64,000 bases of DNA from Bacteroides nordii WAL 11050 = JCM 12987 (GCA_000613465.1 BAJA01000029.1:1-64000); one strand, 5' to 3'. Numbered from the stretch's first letter, positions 45,824-54,758 are shown. Notes: generated by a model not told the origin, from the sequence alone. A program made the numbers and translations.

Positions 45824-47852
45824 TTATTCCTCCCACTTCTCTTTCATAAGATCTTCCAGTTTCAGCAATTCGTCACGATATTGCGCTGCTTCTATGAATT
45901 CCAACTTCTTGGCAGCTTCCTGCATTAACTTGCGTGTACGGTCTATACTCTTTTGCATCTGAGCTTTAGTCATATATTGGATGATCGGATCAGCAGCCAC
46001 ATTGGGGCTCGATGGTTCTATATAGACTTGTTTCTCTTTCAGTATTTCCTCGGTATTGTTTCCACCGAATACTGCGAGATTACGTGCTTTCTTTATTTGT
46101 TGTGGGGTGATGCCATTTGCTTCATTATAGGCAAGCTGTTTTTCCCGGCGTCGGTTGGTTTCGTCAATTGTCAACTGCATACTTTCCGTCATTTTGTCTG
46201 CATACATGATTACTTTTCCGTTTACGTTTCGGGCAGCACGTCCGGCAGTTTGTGTCAGAGAACGATGGGAGCGCAGGAAGCCCTCTTTGTCTGCATCAAG
46301 GATGGCAACCAGAGATACTTCTGGTAAATCAAGTCCTTCACGCAAGAGATTTACGCCGATCAATACATCGTATACACCTTGGCGAAGGTCATCCATAATT
46401 TTCACACGCTCAAGCGTATCTACATCGCTGTGGATATAGTTGCATCGCACATTGTTATTAAGCAAATATTCTGTTAATTCCTCAGCCATACGCTTGGTTA
46501 AAGTCGTCACAAGAGTACGCTCTTCTTTTTCGATACGTATCTGAATTTCTTCCATAAGATCATCTATCTGGTTGAGGCTGGGACGTACCTCAATCACAGG
46601 GTCAAGCAGACCGGTAGGTCGGATTACTTGTTCCACAATAATACCTTCGGACTGCACCAGTTCGTAATCGGCCGGAGTTGCACTGACATAAATAACCTGT
46701 TTGGCCATTTCCTGGAACTCTTCAAATTTAAGAGGACGGTTGTCCATGGCTGCAGGTAGGCGAAAACCATATTCTACCAGATTGATTTTTCGGGCGCGGT
46801 CACCACCATACATAGCACGTATCTGTGGGACGCTAACATGGCTTTCGTCTATAACAATTAGAAAGTCATCCGGGAAAAAGTCGAGCAGGCAATAGGGGCG
46901 GGTACCGGCACTGCGACCATCAAAATAACGTGAATAGTTCTCAATACCGGAACAGTGCCCCAGCTCGCGAATCATTTCCATATCATACGTCACCCGTTCA
47001 TAAAGACGCTTGGCTTCATATTCTTTTCCGATAGATTCGAAAAAGGCTACTTGCTTGGTAAGGTCATCTTCTATTTCGTGGATAGCACGTAGAGTTGCCT
47101 CTTTGGTTGTCATGAATAAATTAGCCGGGTATATTTTGTATGATTCAAAAGGAGCAATTGTTATGCCTGAGATCGGATCTACTTCTTCAATTCCATCAAT
47201 TTCATCTCCCCAAAAAGTCACTCGCAGGATGGTATCGGAATAGGCCAGATAAATGTCTACTGTATCACCTTTTACACGGAAGTTACCACGATTCAGATCC
47301 AGGTCATTGCGTACATAAAGGCTGTCTACGAGACGGCGCAGAAATACATTACGATCCAGCATACGCCCCCGTTCCACTTCTATGACATTGTCATAGAAGT
47401 CGGATGGATTTCCCATACCATAGATGCATGAAACAGAAGAAACTACCACTACATCTTTACGTCCTGAGAGTAGGGAAGAAGTGGCGGCAAGCCGTAGCTT
47501 ATCTATTTCATCATTGATGGCAAGATCTTTTTCGATATACGTATCAGAGCTGGGAAGATAGCTTCCGGCTGATAATAATCGTAGTATGAAACATAGTATT
47601 CCACAGCGTTGTTGGGGAAAAATCCTTTAAATTCACTGTATAGCTGGGCGGCCAGCGTTTTGTTGTGGCTCAATATCAATGTAGGTTTGTTGATATTAGC
47701 TATGACGTTGGCTATAGTAAACGTCTTTCCTGAGCCCGTAACACCCAATAGGGTCTGGCAGGTAATCCTTGTTTTATACCTTCGGTTAATTGGGCAATAG
47801 CCTCAGGCTGGTCGCCTGTAGGCTTATAGGCGGATGTTAATTCAAAATTCAT
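45824..47852 (-). CDS. uvrB: Excinuclease ABC subunit B (two frameshifts)
   Basis: Damage-verifying helicase of nucleotide excision repair. About 676 residues after correction. Starts MNFELTSAYKPTGDQPEAIA at 47852. One missing C at about 47757 restores LPAQTLLGVTGSGKTFTIAN (Walker A). One missing T at about 47560 restores YQPEAYLPSSDTYIEKDLAI. Downstream: beta-hairpin region SCIYGMGNPSDFYDNV, helicase motifs (DFLIVIDESHVSVPQIRAMY; VSLVAILDADKEGFLRSHRS; TQTAGRAARNVNGKVIMYAD) and a C-terminal UvrC-binding coil (AAKKLEFIEAAQYRDELLKL). Two breaks in a conserved housekeeping gene argue for sequence error. Confidence 0.95.
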
Positions 47853-48100
47853 GTTTTTGTTTTAAAAGGGGGAGCAATATTCGGGAAAATAGTTGAGATA
47901 AACAAATTGTTTTTCCAAATAAATCCTTTACTTTGCAACAGTTTATTATAAAACATCGCTGGAGTTGATGTGAAGCTGTTTAAAAGATGGTTGATGGAGA
48001 GGCAAATCTGCAAAGAAACAAAGGTTTGAATTATCTCATGAATCGTTTTTTTATCCTTCTAAATGGATGACTGTAAAGCGCTGGTAATCAACGCTTATAA

Positions 48101-48181
48101 AAGTGTACACTTTGGTGGGTCAATATTGTACACTTTTGTATGGTAAGAGTGTACATTGTTGTGAGGTAAAAGTGTACACTT
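48101..48181. repeat. 23-bp-period palindrome array 3 (AAGTGTACACTT), four units
   Basis: Dyad centres lie at 48106.5, 48129.5, 48152.5 and 48175.5, exactly 23 bp apart. The 12-mers are AAGTGTACACTT (units 1, 4), TATTGTACACTT (2) and GAGTGTACATTG (3). Spacers are TGGTGGGTCAA, TTGTATGGTAA and TTGTGAGGTAA, the last two close. It lies in the gap between divergent uvrB and the phenylacetate-CoA ligase gene. The rest of 47853-48292 shows no gene. Confidence 0.92.
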
Positions 48182-48292
48182 TATTATTTCTTGTTTGATT
48201 TAGCCGAAATTTACTCAATTATTTATTTAATTCCCTCAGCGGGTTGTGTAAAGAAAAAACAGATTAATACAAATATAAATACAACGAGAAAC

Positions 48293-49591
48293 ATGATTTG
48301 GAACGAAAGTATCGAATGCATGGACCGTGAGAGTCTTCGCAAAATCCAAAGTATACGGCTCAAAAAAATTGTGGAGCACGTTTATCACAACACCCCCTTT
48401 TATCGCAAAAAGATGCAGGAGTTAGGAATTACTCCGGATGATATTAACAGCATTGATGACATTGTAAAATTACCGTTTACCACCAAGTACGATTTGAGAG
48501 ATAATTATCCGTTCGGATTATGTGCGGTTCCAATGAGTCAGATTGTGCGTATTCATGCCTCTTCAGGGACAACGGGTAAACCGACTGTCGTGGGGTATAC
48601 CCGTAAGGACTTGTCGTCGTGGACGGAATGTTTATCACGTGCCTTTACTGCTTATGGAGCTGACAGCTCGGATATTTTCCAGGTGTCTTATGGTTATGGT
48701 TTGTTTACCGGTGGACTGGGGGCTCATGCCGGAGCTGAGAATATCGGAGCATCGGTTATTCCCATGTCAAGTGGCAATACAGAAAAACAAATTACTCTGA
48801 TGCATGACTTTGGCTCTACTTTGTTGTGTTGTACGCCTTCTTATGCGCTTTATCTGGCGGATGCGATTAAAGATTCCGGATTGCCCCGTGAAGAGTTTAA
48901 GCTGAAAGCCGGTGCTTTCGGAGCTGAGCCGTGGACGGAGAATATGCGTCGTGAAATAGAAGAAAAGCTGGGCATTAAAGCTTATGATATATATGGATTG
49001 AGTGAAATTGCCGGCCCCGGGGTAGGTTATGAGTGTGAATGCCAGCATGGTACACATTTAAATGAAGACCATTATTTTCCTGAAATAATCGATCCTCTTA
49101 CACTGCAACCTGTTGAACCAGGACAAACCGGTGAACTTGTTTTCACTCATCTTACCAAAGAAGGAATGCCTTTATTGCGTTATCGTACAAAAGATCTTAC
49201 TGCTTTACATTATGATAAATGTAATTGTGGACGTACGTTAGTGCGTATGGATCGTATCCTGGGACGTAGTGATGATATGCTTATTATCCGTGGAGTCAAT
49301 GTATTCCCAACTCAGATTGAGTCTGTCATCCTTGAGATGCCGGAATTCGAACCACATTATCTGTTGATTATTGATCGTAAGAATAATACGGATACGATGG
49401 AGCTGAAAGTGGAAGTTCGTGAAGACGCTTATTCTGACGAGATTAATAAAATGCTGGCATTGAAGAAGAAACTTACTTCTCGTCTGCAGAGTGTGTTGGG
49501 ATTGGGAGTAGATGTGAAGCTGGTTGAACCACGTAGTATTGAACGTAGCGTAGGCAAAGCGAAGAGGGTGATTGATAATAGAAAATTGTAA
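48293..49591 (+). CDS. paaK: Phenylacetate-CoA ligase family protein
   Basis: An adenylate-forming enzyme that activates phenylacetate or another aryl acid to its CoA thioester. 432 residues from MIWNESIECMDRESLRKIQS; an open upstream extension is repeat DNA and is not used. The AMP-binding loop is HASSGTTGKPTVVGYT. Next come YDIYGLSEIAGPGVGYECEC and the hinge/core LVRMDRILGRSDDMLIIRGV, followed by the small C-terminal domain. The ACT-domain gene 27 bp downstream is a common partner in Bacteroides, where the pair probably handles aryl acids from amino-acid fermentation (inference). Confidence 0.93.
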   Translation: MIWNESIECMDRESLRKIQSIRLKKIVEHVYHNTPFYRKKMQELGITPDDINSIDDIVKLPFTTKYDLRDNYPFGLCAVPMSQIVRIHASSGTTGKPTVVGYTRKDLSSWTECLSRAFTAYGADSSDIFQVSYGYGLFTGGLGAHAGAENIGASVIPMSSGNTEKQITLMHDFGSTLLCCTPSYALYLADAIKDSGLPREEFKLKAGAFGAEPWTENMRREIEEKLGIKAYDIYGLSEIAGPGVGYECECQHGTHLNEDHYFPEIIDPLTLQPVEPGQTGELVFTHLTKEGMPLLRYRTKDLTALHYDKCNCGRTLVRMDRILGRSDDMLIIRGVNVFPTQIESVILEMPEFEPHYLLIIDRKNNTDTMELKVEVREDAYSDEINKMLALKKKLTSRLQSVLGLGVDVKLVEPRSIERSVGKAKRVIDNRKL

Positions 49592-49618
49592 GTTGTAACT
49601 TTTTAAATTTCAAATATT

Positions 49619-50044
49619 ATGGTAGCAAAACAACTTTCTATCTTTTTGGAAAATAAGTCTGGTCGTTTGACGGAAGTGACTGAAGTGCTGGCGAAGGAAA
49701 ATATAAATCTTTCTGCCTTGTGTATAGCTGAAAATGCAGATTTTGGTATTTTGCGTGGTATAGTATCTGATCCTGACAGAGCTTATAAGGCTTTGAAAGA
49801 GAATCATTTTGCTGTGAATGTAACAGACGTGGTAGGTATTAGTTGTCCTAACGTACCAGGTGCACTTGCCAAAGTACTGCGATTTTTATCTGATGAAGGA
49901 GTATTTATTGAGTACATGTATTCGTTTGCCAATAACAATACGGCAAATGTTGTGATTCGTCCTAATGATATGGAGAATTGTATTCGCGTACTCACAGAGA
50001 AAAAAGTAGATTTGCTGGCAGCAAGTGATCTGTATAGGCTTTAG
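49619..50044 (+). CDS. ACT-domain amino-acid-binding protein
   Basis: A 141-residue protein made of two ACT domains in tandem. The first is AKQLSIFLENKSGRLTEVTE; the second starts about residue 70 with VGISCPNVPGALAKVLRFLS. ACT domains sense free amino acids. With no catalytic domain attached, it probably regulates a partner, perhaps the preceding ligase or an aromatic amino-acid enzyme. Start ATG 49619. Confidence 0.9.
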   Translation: MVAKQLSIFLENKSGRLTEVTEVLAKENINLSALCIAENADFGILRGIVSDPDRAYKALKENHFAVNVTDVVGISCPNVPGALAKVLRFLSDEGVFIEYMYSFANNNTANVVIRPNDMENCIRVLTEKKVDLLAASDLYRL

Positions 50045-50051
50045 GAGGTAG

Positions 50052-50153
50052 AAATAGGAGTTAGAATTTAGTAGCTAGTAGATAGAATCCTTGCGGCATA
50101 CAGCTAATCTGCATAGATTCTAACTACTAACTACTAAATTCTAACTCCTATTT
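50052..50153. repeat. 38-bp imperfect inverted repeat after the ACT gene
   Basis: Arms 50052-50089 (AAATAGGAGTTAGAATTTAG...) and 50116-50153 (...CTAAATTCTAACTCCTATTT) are inverted copies with few mismatches, around a 26-nt centre. It can form a long AT-rich hairpin and may act as the terminator of the paaK-ACT unit. A related, shorter hairpin follows rpoZ at 51439. Confidence 0.8.
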
Positions 50154-50198
50154 TATATTAAAAAACATTGATTAATTGGTTTATTCCGCATGATTCTG

Positions 50199-50206
50199 TA
50201 ACTTTG
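50199..50206 (+). promoter_or_regulatory. -7 box for bamD-rpoZ
   Basis: TAACTTTG followed by CGC, 18 bp before the bamD start; matches TAnnTTTG. Confidence 0.65.
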
Positions 50207-50224
50207 CGCATTATTTAAAATAGG

Positions 50225-51028
50225 ATGAAGAAGAATATTATTATAACTCTGCTTGCAGCCGCTACGCTTTCCTCGTGTGGAGAGTACAATAAGTTGCTAA
50301 AAAGTACCGATTACGAATATAAGTATGAGGCGGCAAAAAACTACTTCGCTAAAGGTCAATATGGGCGTTCTGCTACATTATTGAATGAGCTGATAACCAT
50401 CTTGAAAGGTACTGATAAAGCAGAAGAATCTCTTTATATGTTAGGTATGAGTTATTATAATCAGAAAGATTATTCTACTGCTGCCCAGACATTTATAACC
50501 TATACCAATACTTATCCGCGTGGCACATTTGCTGAATTGGCAAGTTATCATGCAGGTAAAGCGCTTTATTTGGATACCCCGGAGGCACGTCTGGATCAGT
50601 CTGGTACTTATACAGCTATTCAGCAGTTACAGACATTCCTGGAATATTATCCTGCAAGTTCTAAAAAACAAGAAGCTCAGGATATGATTTTTGCTCTTCA
50701 GGATAAGCTTGTTCTGAAAGAATTCATGTCTGCTAAATTGTATTATAATTTGGGTAATTATATGGGTAATAATTATGAGTCGTGTGTAATCACTGCTCAG
50801 AATGCACTAAAAGATTATCCTTATACTGATTATCGTGAGGACCTCTCTATTCTCATTCTTCGTGCTAAATATGAAATGGCTATTAATAGTATAGAAGAGA
50901 AAAAGATAGATCGTTATCGCGAAACTGTCGATGAATATTATGCTTTTAAGAATGAGTTTCCGGAAAGTAAATATCTGAAGGAAGCTGAAAAGATATTTAA
51001 CGCATCAACCAAAGTAATTAAAGATTAA
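50225..51028 (+). CDS. bamD: Outer-membrane protein assembly factor BamD
   Basis: A lipoprotein of the BAM complex that inserts beta-barrel proteins in the outer membrane. 267 residues, with signal MKKNIIITLLAAATLSSCGE and lipid Cys in LSSC. Tetratricopeptide-type helices follow: YKYEAAKNYFAKGQYGRSAT, SLYMLGMSYYNQKDYSTAAQ and a later repeat DEYYAFKNEFPESKYLKEAE. The length and repeat layout match BamD/YfiO. rpoZ follows 16 bp downstream, an arrangement common in Bacteroidetes. Confidence 0.94.
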   Translation: MKKNIIITLLAAATLSSCGEYNKLLKSTDYEYKYEAAKNYFAKGQYGRSATLLNELITILKGTDKAEESLYMLGMSYYNQKDYSTAAQTFITYTNTYPRGTFAELASYHAGKALYLDTPEARLDQSGTYTAIQQLQTFLEYYPASSKKQEAQDMIFALQDKLVLKEFMSAKLYYNLGNYMGNNYESCVITAQNALKDYPYTDYREDLSILILRAKYEMAINSIEEKKIDRYRETVDEYYAFKNEFPESKYLKEAEKIFNASTKVIKD

Positions 51029-51044
51029 ATTATAAATAGAATTT

Positions 51045-51380
51045 ATGGATTACAAAAAAACGAATGCTCCTACTAACACCGTTACGCGTGACATGATGGA
51101 ATTGTGCGCTGATACAGGTAATGTTTACGAAACAGTGGCTATCATTGGTAAACGTGCCAATCAGATTAGCGTGGAGATCAAAAGTGATCTTTCCAAGAAG
51201 CTGGCAGAGTTTGCTTCTTATAATGACAACTTGGAAGAAGTATTTGAGAATCGTGAACAGATCGAGATTTCTCGCTATTATGAAAAATTGCCGAAACCTA
51301 CATTGATTGCTACACAAGAGTATATCGAAGGTAAGATTTACTATAGAAATCCGGCTAAGGAAAAAGAAAAACTACAGTAA
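51045..51380 (+). CDS. rpoZ: RNA polymerase omega subunit (RpoZ/Rpb6 type)
   Basis: A 111-residue protein assisting assembly of the RNA polymerase beta' subunit. It has the Bacteroidetes form of omega (MDYKKTNAPTNTVTRDMMEL; NVYETVAIIGKRANQISVEI), the latter being the conserved A-x-x-x-x-x-R-A-N-Q segment of the omega/Rpb6 fold. Cotranscribed with bamD. A hairpin terminator follows about 60 bp on. Confidence 0.92.
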   Translation: MDYKKTNAPTNTVTRDMMELCADTGNVYETVAIIGKRANQISVEIKSDLSKKLAEFASYNDNLEEVFENREQIEISRYYEKLPKPTLIATQEYIEGKIYYRNPAKEKEKLQ

Positions 51381-51438
51381 AAGAAGCTGTAAAAAGAAAG
51401 CAAGAAGTTAAGAATAGAATAACGTAGTAAGAATTAAG

Positions 51439-51490
51439 TAGTCAAGTAGTAAGTAGGAAGAGTGTTCTTATTATTACTTGACTATTTTTT
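51439..51490 (+). terminator. Terminator after rpoZ
   Basis: Stem TAGTCAAGTAGTAA (51439-51452) pairs with TTATTACTTGACTA (51471-51484), one wobble, then TTTTTT. Its sequence resembles the repeat words at 50052-50153, so it may be built from the same repeat family. Confidence 0.75.
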
Positions 51491-51545
51491 TACTGTCGGC
51501 TATTTTTTTTATTATCGTTATAAACTTTAAAACTACTAAGACAAT

Positions 51546-51992
51546 ATGATTCAACGTATTCAGAGTATTTATTTGTTACTTGTTACAGGCTTGTTGATAG
51601 CAAGCATGTGCTTGCCTGTGGGCTCTTTGATTGATTTTAATGGGGCAGTAAATGTTTTTAAACCGCTCGGACTTACAATGGGTGATGCATTTCAGTCTAC
51701 ATGGGGGCTTTTTTGTATTTTAATGCTGGCTGCTATTATTGCATTTGCTACTATCTTTCTTTTTAAGAATCGCATATTACAGATCCGTATGACTATATTC
51801 AATAGTTTATTATTGGTGGGATATTATATGGCTTTTTTTGCTTTCTTCTTTGTGCTTCGCAGTGATGAGACTTCTTTTCAGTTTCATTGGGCGTTGTGCT
51901 TTCCATTGATTGCCATTATTCTTAATTATTTAGCCATACGTGCAATTGGTCGTGATGAAGCAATGGTGCATGCTGCTGATCGGTTGAGATAA
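51546..51992 (+). CDS. DUF4293 membrane protein
   Basis: A 148-residue inner-membrane protein with four hydrophobic helices (SIYLLLVTGLLIASMCLPVG; FCILMLAAIIAFATIFLFKN; MTIFNSLLLVGYYMAFFAFF; ALCFPLIAIILNYLAIRAIG). Start MIQRIQSIYLL is typical of DUF4293, a Bacteroidetes family usually found beside rpoZ and bamD as here. Function is unknown. Confidence 0.87.
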   Translation: MIQRIQSIYLLLVTGLLIASMCLPVGSLIDFNGAVNVFKPLGLTMGDAFQSTWGLFCILMLAAIIAFATIFLFKNRILQIRMTIFNSLLLVGYYMAFFAFFFVLRSDETSFQFHWALCFPLIAIILNYLAIRAIGRDEAMVHAADRLR

Positions 51993-52015
51993 ATCAAATC
52001 ATACAAATAGTTGCA

Positions 52016-52075
52016 TACTTCATAAAAAGATGCCACACTGTTCTACAAAACGGTGTGGCATCTTTTTATGAAGTA
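52016..52075. terminator. Bidirectional terminator between DUF4293 and the barrel gene
   Basis: A stem of about 23 bp: TACTTCATAAAAAGATGCCA with TGGCATCTTTTTATGAAGTA, continuing inward with CAC/GTG, around a short loop, between convergent genes. Confidence 0.9.
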
Positions 52076-52121
52076 GTCTGATATTATTAAAATCTCTGAT
52101 AATCTTAAAGAGTATATATCT

Positions 52122-52826
52122 TTATTTCTTCAAATCAAACAGATAAGTCAGCTTTATTGATATGGTACTGTGAGCTGCACGGTCGAAATCATCTTTTTTG
52201 CTGGTGTGATAGAAATCGGATAATGCAAAGTAATATCTTCCTTCTAACAGAAAACTACCGGCTTTTTTACTTCTTACTTCAAGTCCACCTCCTCCGGTTA
52301 TTCCATAGTCGAATTTGTTTTCTATCTTTTTTCCATATTCTTTTGCACTGGCAATTTGTTCGGCCGTCCATCCGCTTGCCTTTTCTGATTCACCTATTAA
52401 AAAGCCTACCTGTGGCCCTAAGTTGATAAAAAACTGTACGCCGTAATCTTTACCAAATGCCAGATGGGCTAAAAAAGGGATATCGATGTAATTCATATTC
52501 CTACTATAACTTCGACTAAGGTCTTTGGTACCGTCGGCTAATTCGAAAGCCTCTTCCCAGCCTCGTTGTGAAAAGTTTAGCTCAACCTGTGCACCGCAAA
52601 TCATAGCAAAATATTTCTCAGAGATATAACGGGCAGTCAATCCGCCTGTGATTCCCATGGGCATACTTTGCTTTATCTTTCGTTGAAAAGAGACTTTGTT
52701 GAGATTGACACCACCATTTATTCCGATAGCAAAATTATGACGCATTTCGCCAATCTGTGCCATTGCCGGAAAAGCAATGCCTATTAGTAACACAGTTGTT
52801 ATGATTGTTGTTTTTATATGTGTCAT
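52122..52826 (-). CDS. Outer-membrane beta-barrel (PorT-like) protein
   Basis: About 234 residues from MTHIKTTIITTVLLIGIAFP, a signal peptide ending AMAQ. The start is one base past the stop of the upstream LysM gene; an extension of four residues is possible. The body alternates as beta strands (NFAIGINGGVNLNKVSFQRK; FFINLGPQVGFLIGE; GITGGGGLEVRSKKAGSFLL) and ends with STISIKLTYLFDLKK. This is the Bacteroidetes PorT-like eight-strand barrel group. Ligand unknown. Cotranscribed with the LysM gene. Confidence 0.82.
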   Translation of the reverse strand: MTHIKTTIITTVLLIGIAFPAMAQIGEMRHNFAIGINGGVNLNKVSFQRKIKQSMPMGITGGLTARYISEKYFAMICGAQVELNFSQRGWEEAFELADGTKDLSRSYSRNMNYIDIPFLAHLAFGKDYGVQFFINLGPQVGFLIGESEKASGWTAEQIASAKEYGKKIENKFDYGITGGGGLEVRSKKAGSFLLEGRYYFALSDFYHTSKKDDFDRAAHSTISIKLTYLFDLKK

Positions 52827-52827
52827 C

Positions 52828-54615
52828 TTATTCAAAGTCAAGCTTTACTAATTCAAAGTTCTTTGTAAAATGAACAAAGAATACTTTCTTGTTGATGAAA
52901 CCTCCCCAGTTGTTCACCCGTTGAAATTTAAATCCGGTTTGTATAGGAGTCAGATCCATTTTAGGTAGATTCTTTTCCAGTTCGGAACCATATCTGGATA
53001 ATCCTTTCAGGAAGAAGAATCCCGTATCAAATCCTAACATTCCGTATTGAGGGTAATTGATGGCCATATCTTTACTATACCATTTGTGATAAGAGTTGAT
53101 GAAGTTGATAGCCGCCGGAAGCATATTGTTTGTATAAAACGAAGAGTAAAAATATGTATCCAGCTCAAAGAAACTGTCCAGGTGATCTTTTGTATAAGTC
53201 TGCCATTCCGGGTAACCAAAAAGGTGTACGTTAGCGTCCGGATTCTCTCTCACCAGTACAGTTAGCTGTGGAATGATTTTAATGAGTGTCACATCACTGC
53301 CAGATGTAGGGATAAAAATATTTTCTTTATCACTGCGTAGAACTTCCTTCATCGCTTGTGCTGTGGCTGACTCGGGGAGTGTCTTTACCGGAATTCTTTT
53401 GTTTGCCAATTCCTGTTTCAGTCCTTTGATAAATTCCGTTTTGTCTTTATCTACTGCCGTAGCTTCCAATATGATTATATTGGCATTGGAGAACTGGCGT
53501 ATAAAGTGTTCGTATACCTCTGAATACAGATAAGACTGTGGAGTATTAATCTGATAAATAAACGGATTGCTAAACACCTCCTCTTCTTTCGAAGAGAAAG
53601 GAATAACCATACGAATATCATGTTTCTTAGCAAAGGCTGCCAGCGTTTTTGTGTGCTTTGATTGTGACGGGCCAAAGATTATATTCATTTTTTTCATTTC
53701 ATCTTTGGCAAGAATGTTATTTAGAGAAGCATTGTCGTCTCCACAATTATAAGCATAAAGATCAATAGAAGTGCCTGTACGTTTCAGGCTGTCTACAGCA
53801 AGAAGGAATCCTTCGTAATATTCAACCATACGCTTATCTTGAAGGAAAGGCAATAATATGGCTGCTTTTATGGTACTAATTTTTTCCGGTGCTTCTTTAC
53901 TGGCCAGGAATAGTTCCTTATCAGTAGGAGGAGTTATGTCTTTATTCTCCTGAGGTGTTACAGGCTTTGCCGAAGGGTAGGGGATGCAAAGGAACTGGCC
54001 TTTTTTCATCCCTTGTTTTAGCTCCGGGTTGGCATCAATCAGTGCCTGTTCGCTGATACCGTATTCGCGACTGACGCTAAAAATGGTTTCACGTCGTTTT
54101 ACCTTATGCATATCTTTGCATCTGGATTGAACAGGACCTTGAATGGTGGCAGTCGATGGAGAAGTTGCCGTAACATTCTGAGTCAAAGGAGTGGCAGTCG
54201 TTTGTGCAACTTCTTCGGCGGAAGGAATACGGATCACTTGTCCGATACGGAAATTTTCAGCACTTAGTCCGGGGTTGGCTTCACAGATTGCTTTAGCCGA
54301 TACATTATATATTGTAGTTAGTTTATATAAAGTTTCCCCAGCTTCAATGGTGTGGAATTTTTCATCTTGTTTTGATGCTTTTTGTTTCTGAGGAATCCGG
54401 ATTGTTTGTCCCGCATAGATTTTCTCTTCACATCCCGGATTTAACTGTATGATATCTGATTGACTGACTCCATACATACTGGATATGGAATATAAACTTT
54501 GTCCCTTTTCAATGGTGTGAAGGAAGTAAGATTGATTCTCCTGAGCATGAAGGCTCATACAAGAAATGCTTATAAAAAACAGAAGAAAGAGTATTCGGTT
54601 TATTAAGGGTCTCAT
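52828..54615 (-). CDS. LysM-repeat protein with periplasmic-binding-protein domain
   Basis: A 595-residue periplasmic or envelope protein with a signal peptide (RILFLLFFISISCMSLHAQ). Three LysM units bind peptidoglycan: HTIEKGQSLYSISSMYGVSQ, HTIEAGETLYKLTTIYNVSA and HKVKRRETIFSVSREYGISE. After a linker, residues about 255-590 form a type I periplasmic-binding fold (IKAAILLPFLQDKRMVEYYE; MNIIFGPSQSKHTKTLAAFA). No transporter genes are adjacent, so the binding domain may sense or scaffold rather than import. The next gene is a beta-barrel, perhaps a partner. Confidence 0.9.
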   Translation of the reverse strand: MRPLINRILFLLFFISISCMSLHAQENQSYFLHTIEKGQSLYSISSMYGVSQSDIIQLNPGCEEKIYAGQTIRIPQKQKASKQDEKFHTIEAGETLYKLTTIYNVSAKAICEANPGLSAENFRIGQVIRIPSAEEVAQTTATPLTQNVTATSPSTATIQGPVQSRCKDMHKVKRRETIFSVSREYGISEQALIDANPELKQGMKKGQFLCIPYPSAKPVTPQENKDITPPTDKELFLASKEAPEKISTIKAAILLPFLQDKRMVEYYEGFLLAVDSLKRTGTSIDLYAYNCGDDNASLNNILAKDEMKKMNIIFGPSQSKHTKTLAAFAKKHDIRMVIPFSSKEEEVFSNPFIYQINTPQSYLYSEVYEHFIRQFSNANIIILEATAVDKDKTEFIKGLKQELANKRIPVKTLPESATAQAMKEVLRSDKENIFIPTSGSDVTLIKIIPQLTVLVRENPDANVHLFGYPEWQTYTKDHLDSFFELDTYFYSSFYTNNMLPAAINFINSYHKWYSKDMAINYPQYGMLGFDTGFFFLKGLSRYGSELEKNLPKMDLTPIQTGFKFQRVNNWGGFINKKVFFVHFTKNFELVKLDFE

Positions 54616-54650
54616 CAATTTTTAAACTATTAGTTCTTAAAATCAGGCAA

Positions 54651-54658
54651 CAAAGGTA
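54651..54658 (-). promoter_or_regulatory. -7 box for the LysM/barrel operon
   Basis: TACCTTTG on the minus strand (CAAAGGTA on the plus), 35 bp before the start codon. Confidence 0.65.
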
Positions 54659-54742
54659 CAAATTCTGATATATATCTGCCTAATAATTGAGTTAAGAAAA
54701 TAATATTGTGTTTCTTTAAGACCATAATTCAAGTGGAAACAT

Positions 54743-54750
54743 TAATTTTG
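54743..54750 (+). promoter_or_regulatory. -7 box for the CHU_C-domain gene and uvrA
   Basis: TAATTTTG followed by CAG, 8 bp before ATG 54759, implying an almost leaderless message. Confidence 0.6.
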
Positions 54751-54758
54751 CAGATGTT

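Noticed and set aside
45824..47852. uvrB as a pseudogene
   Set aside because: Two single-base losses restore a complete, fully motif-bearing protein, and uvrA is intact; sequence error is more likely.
48191..48292. N-terminal extension of the phenylacetate-CoA ligase
   Set aside because: The extra codons lie next to the palindrome array, lack family similarity, and the canonical start MIWNESIE is at 48293.
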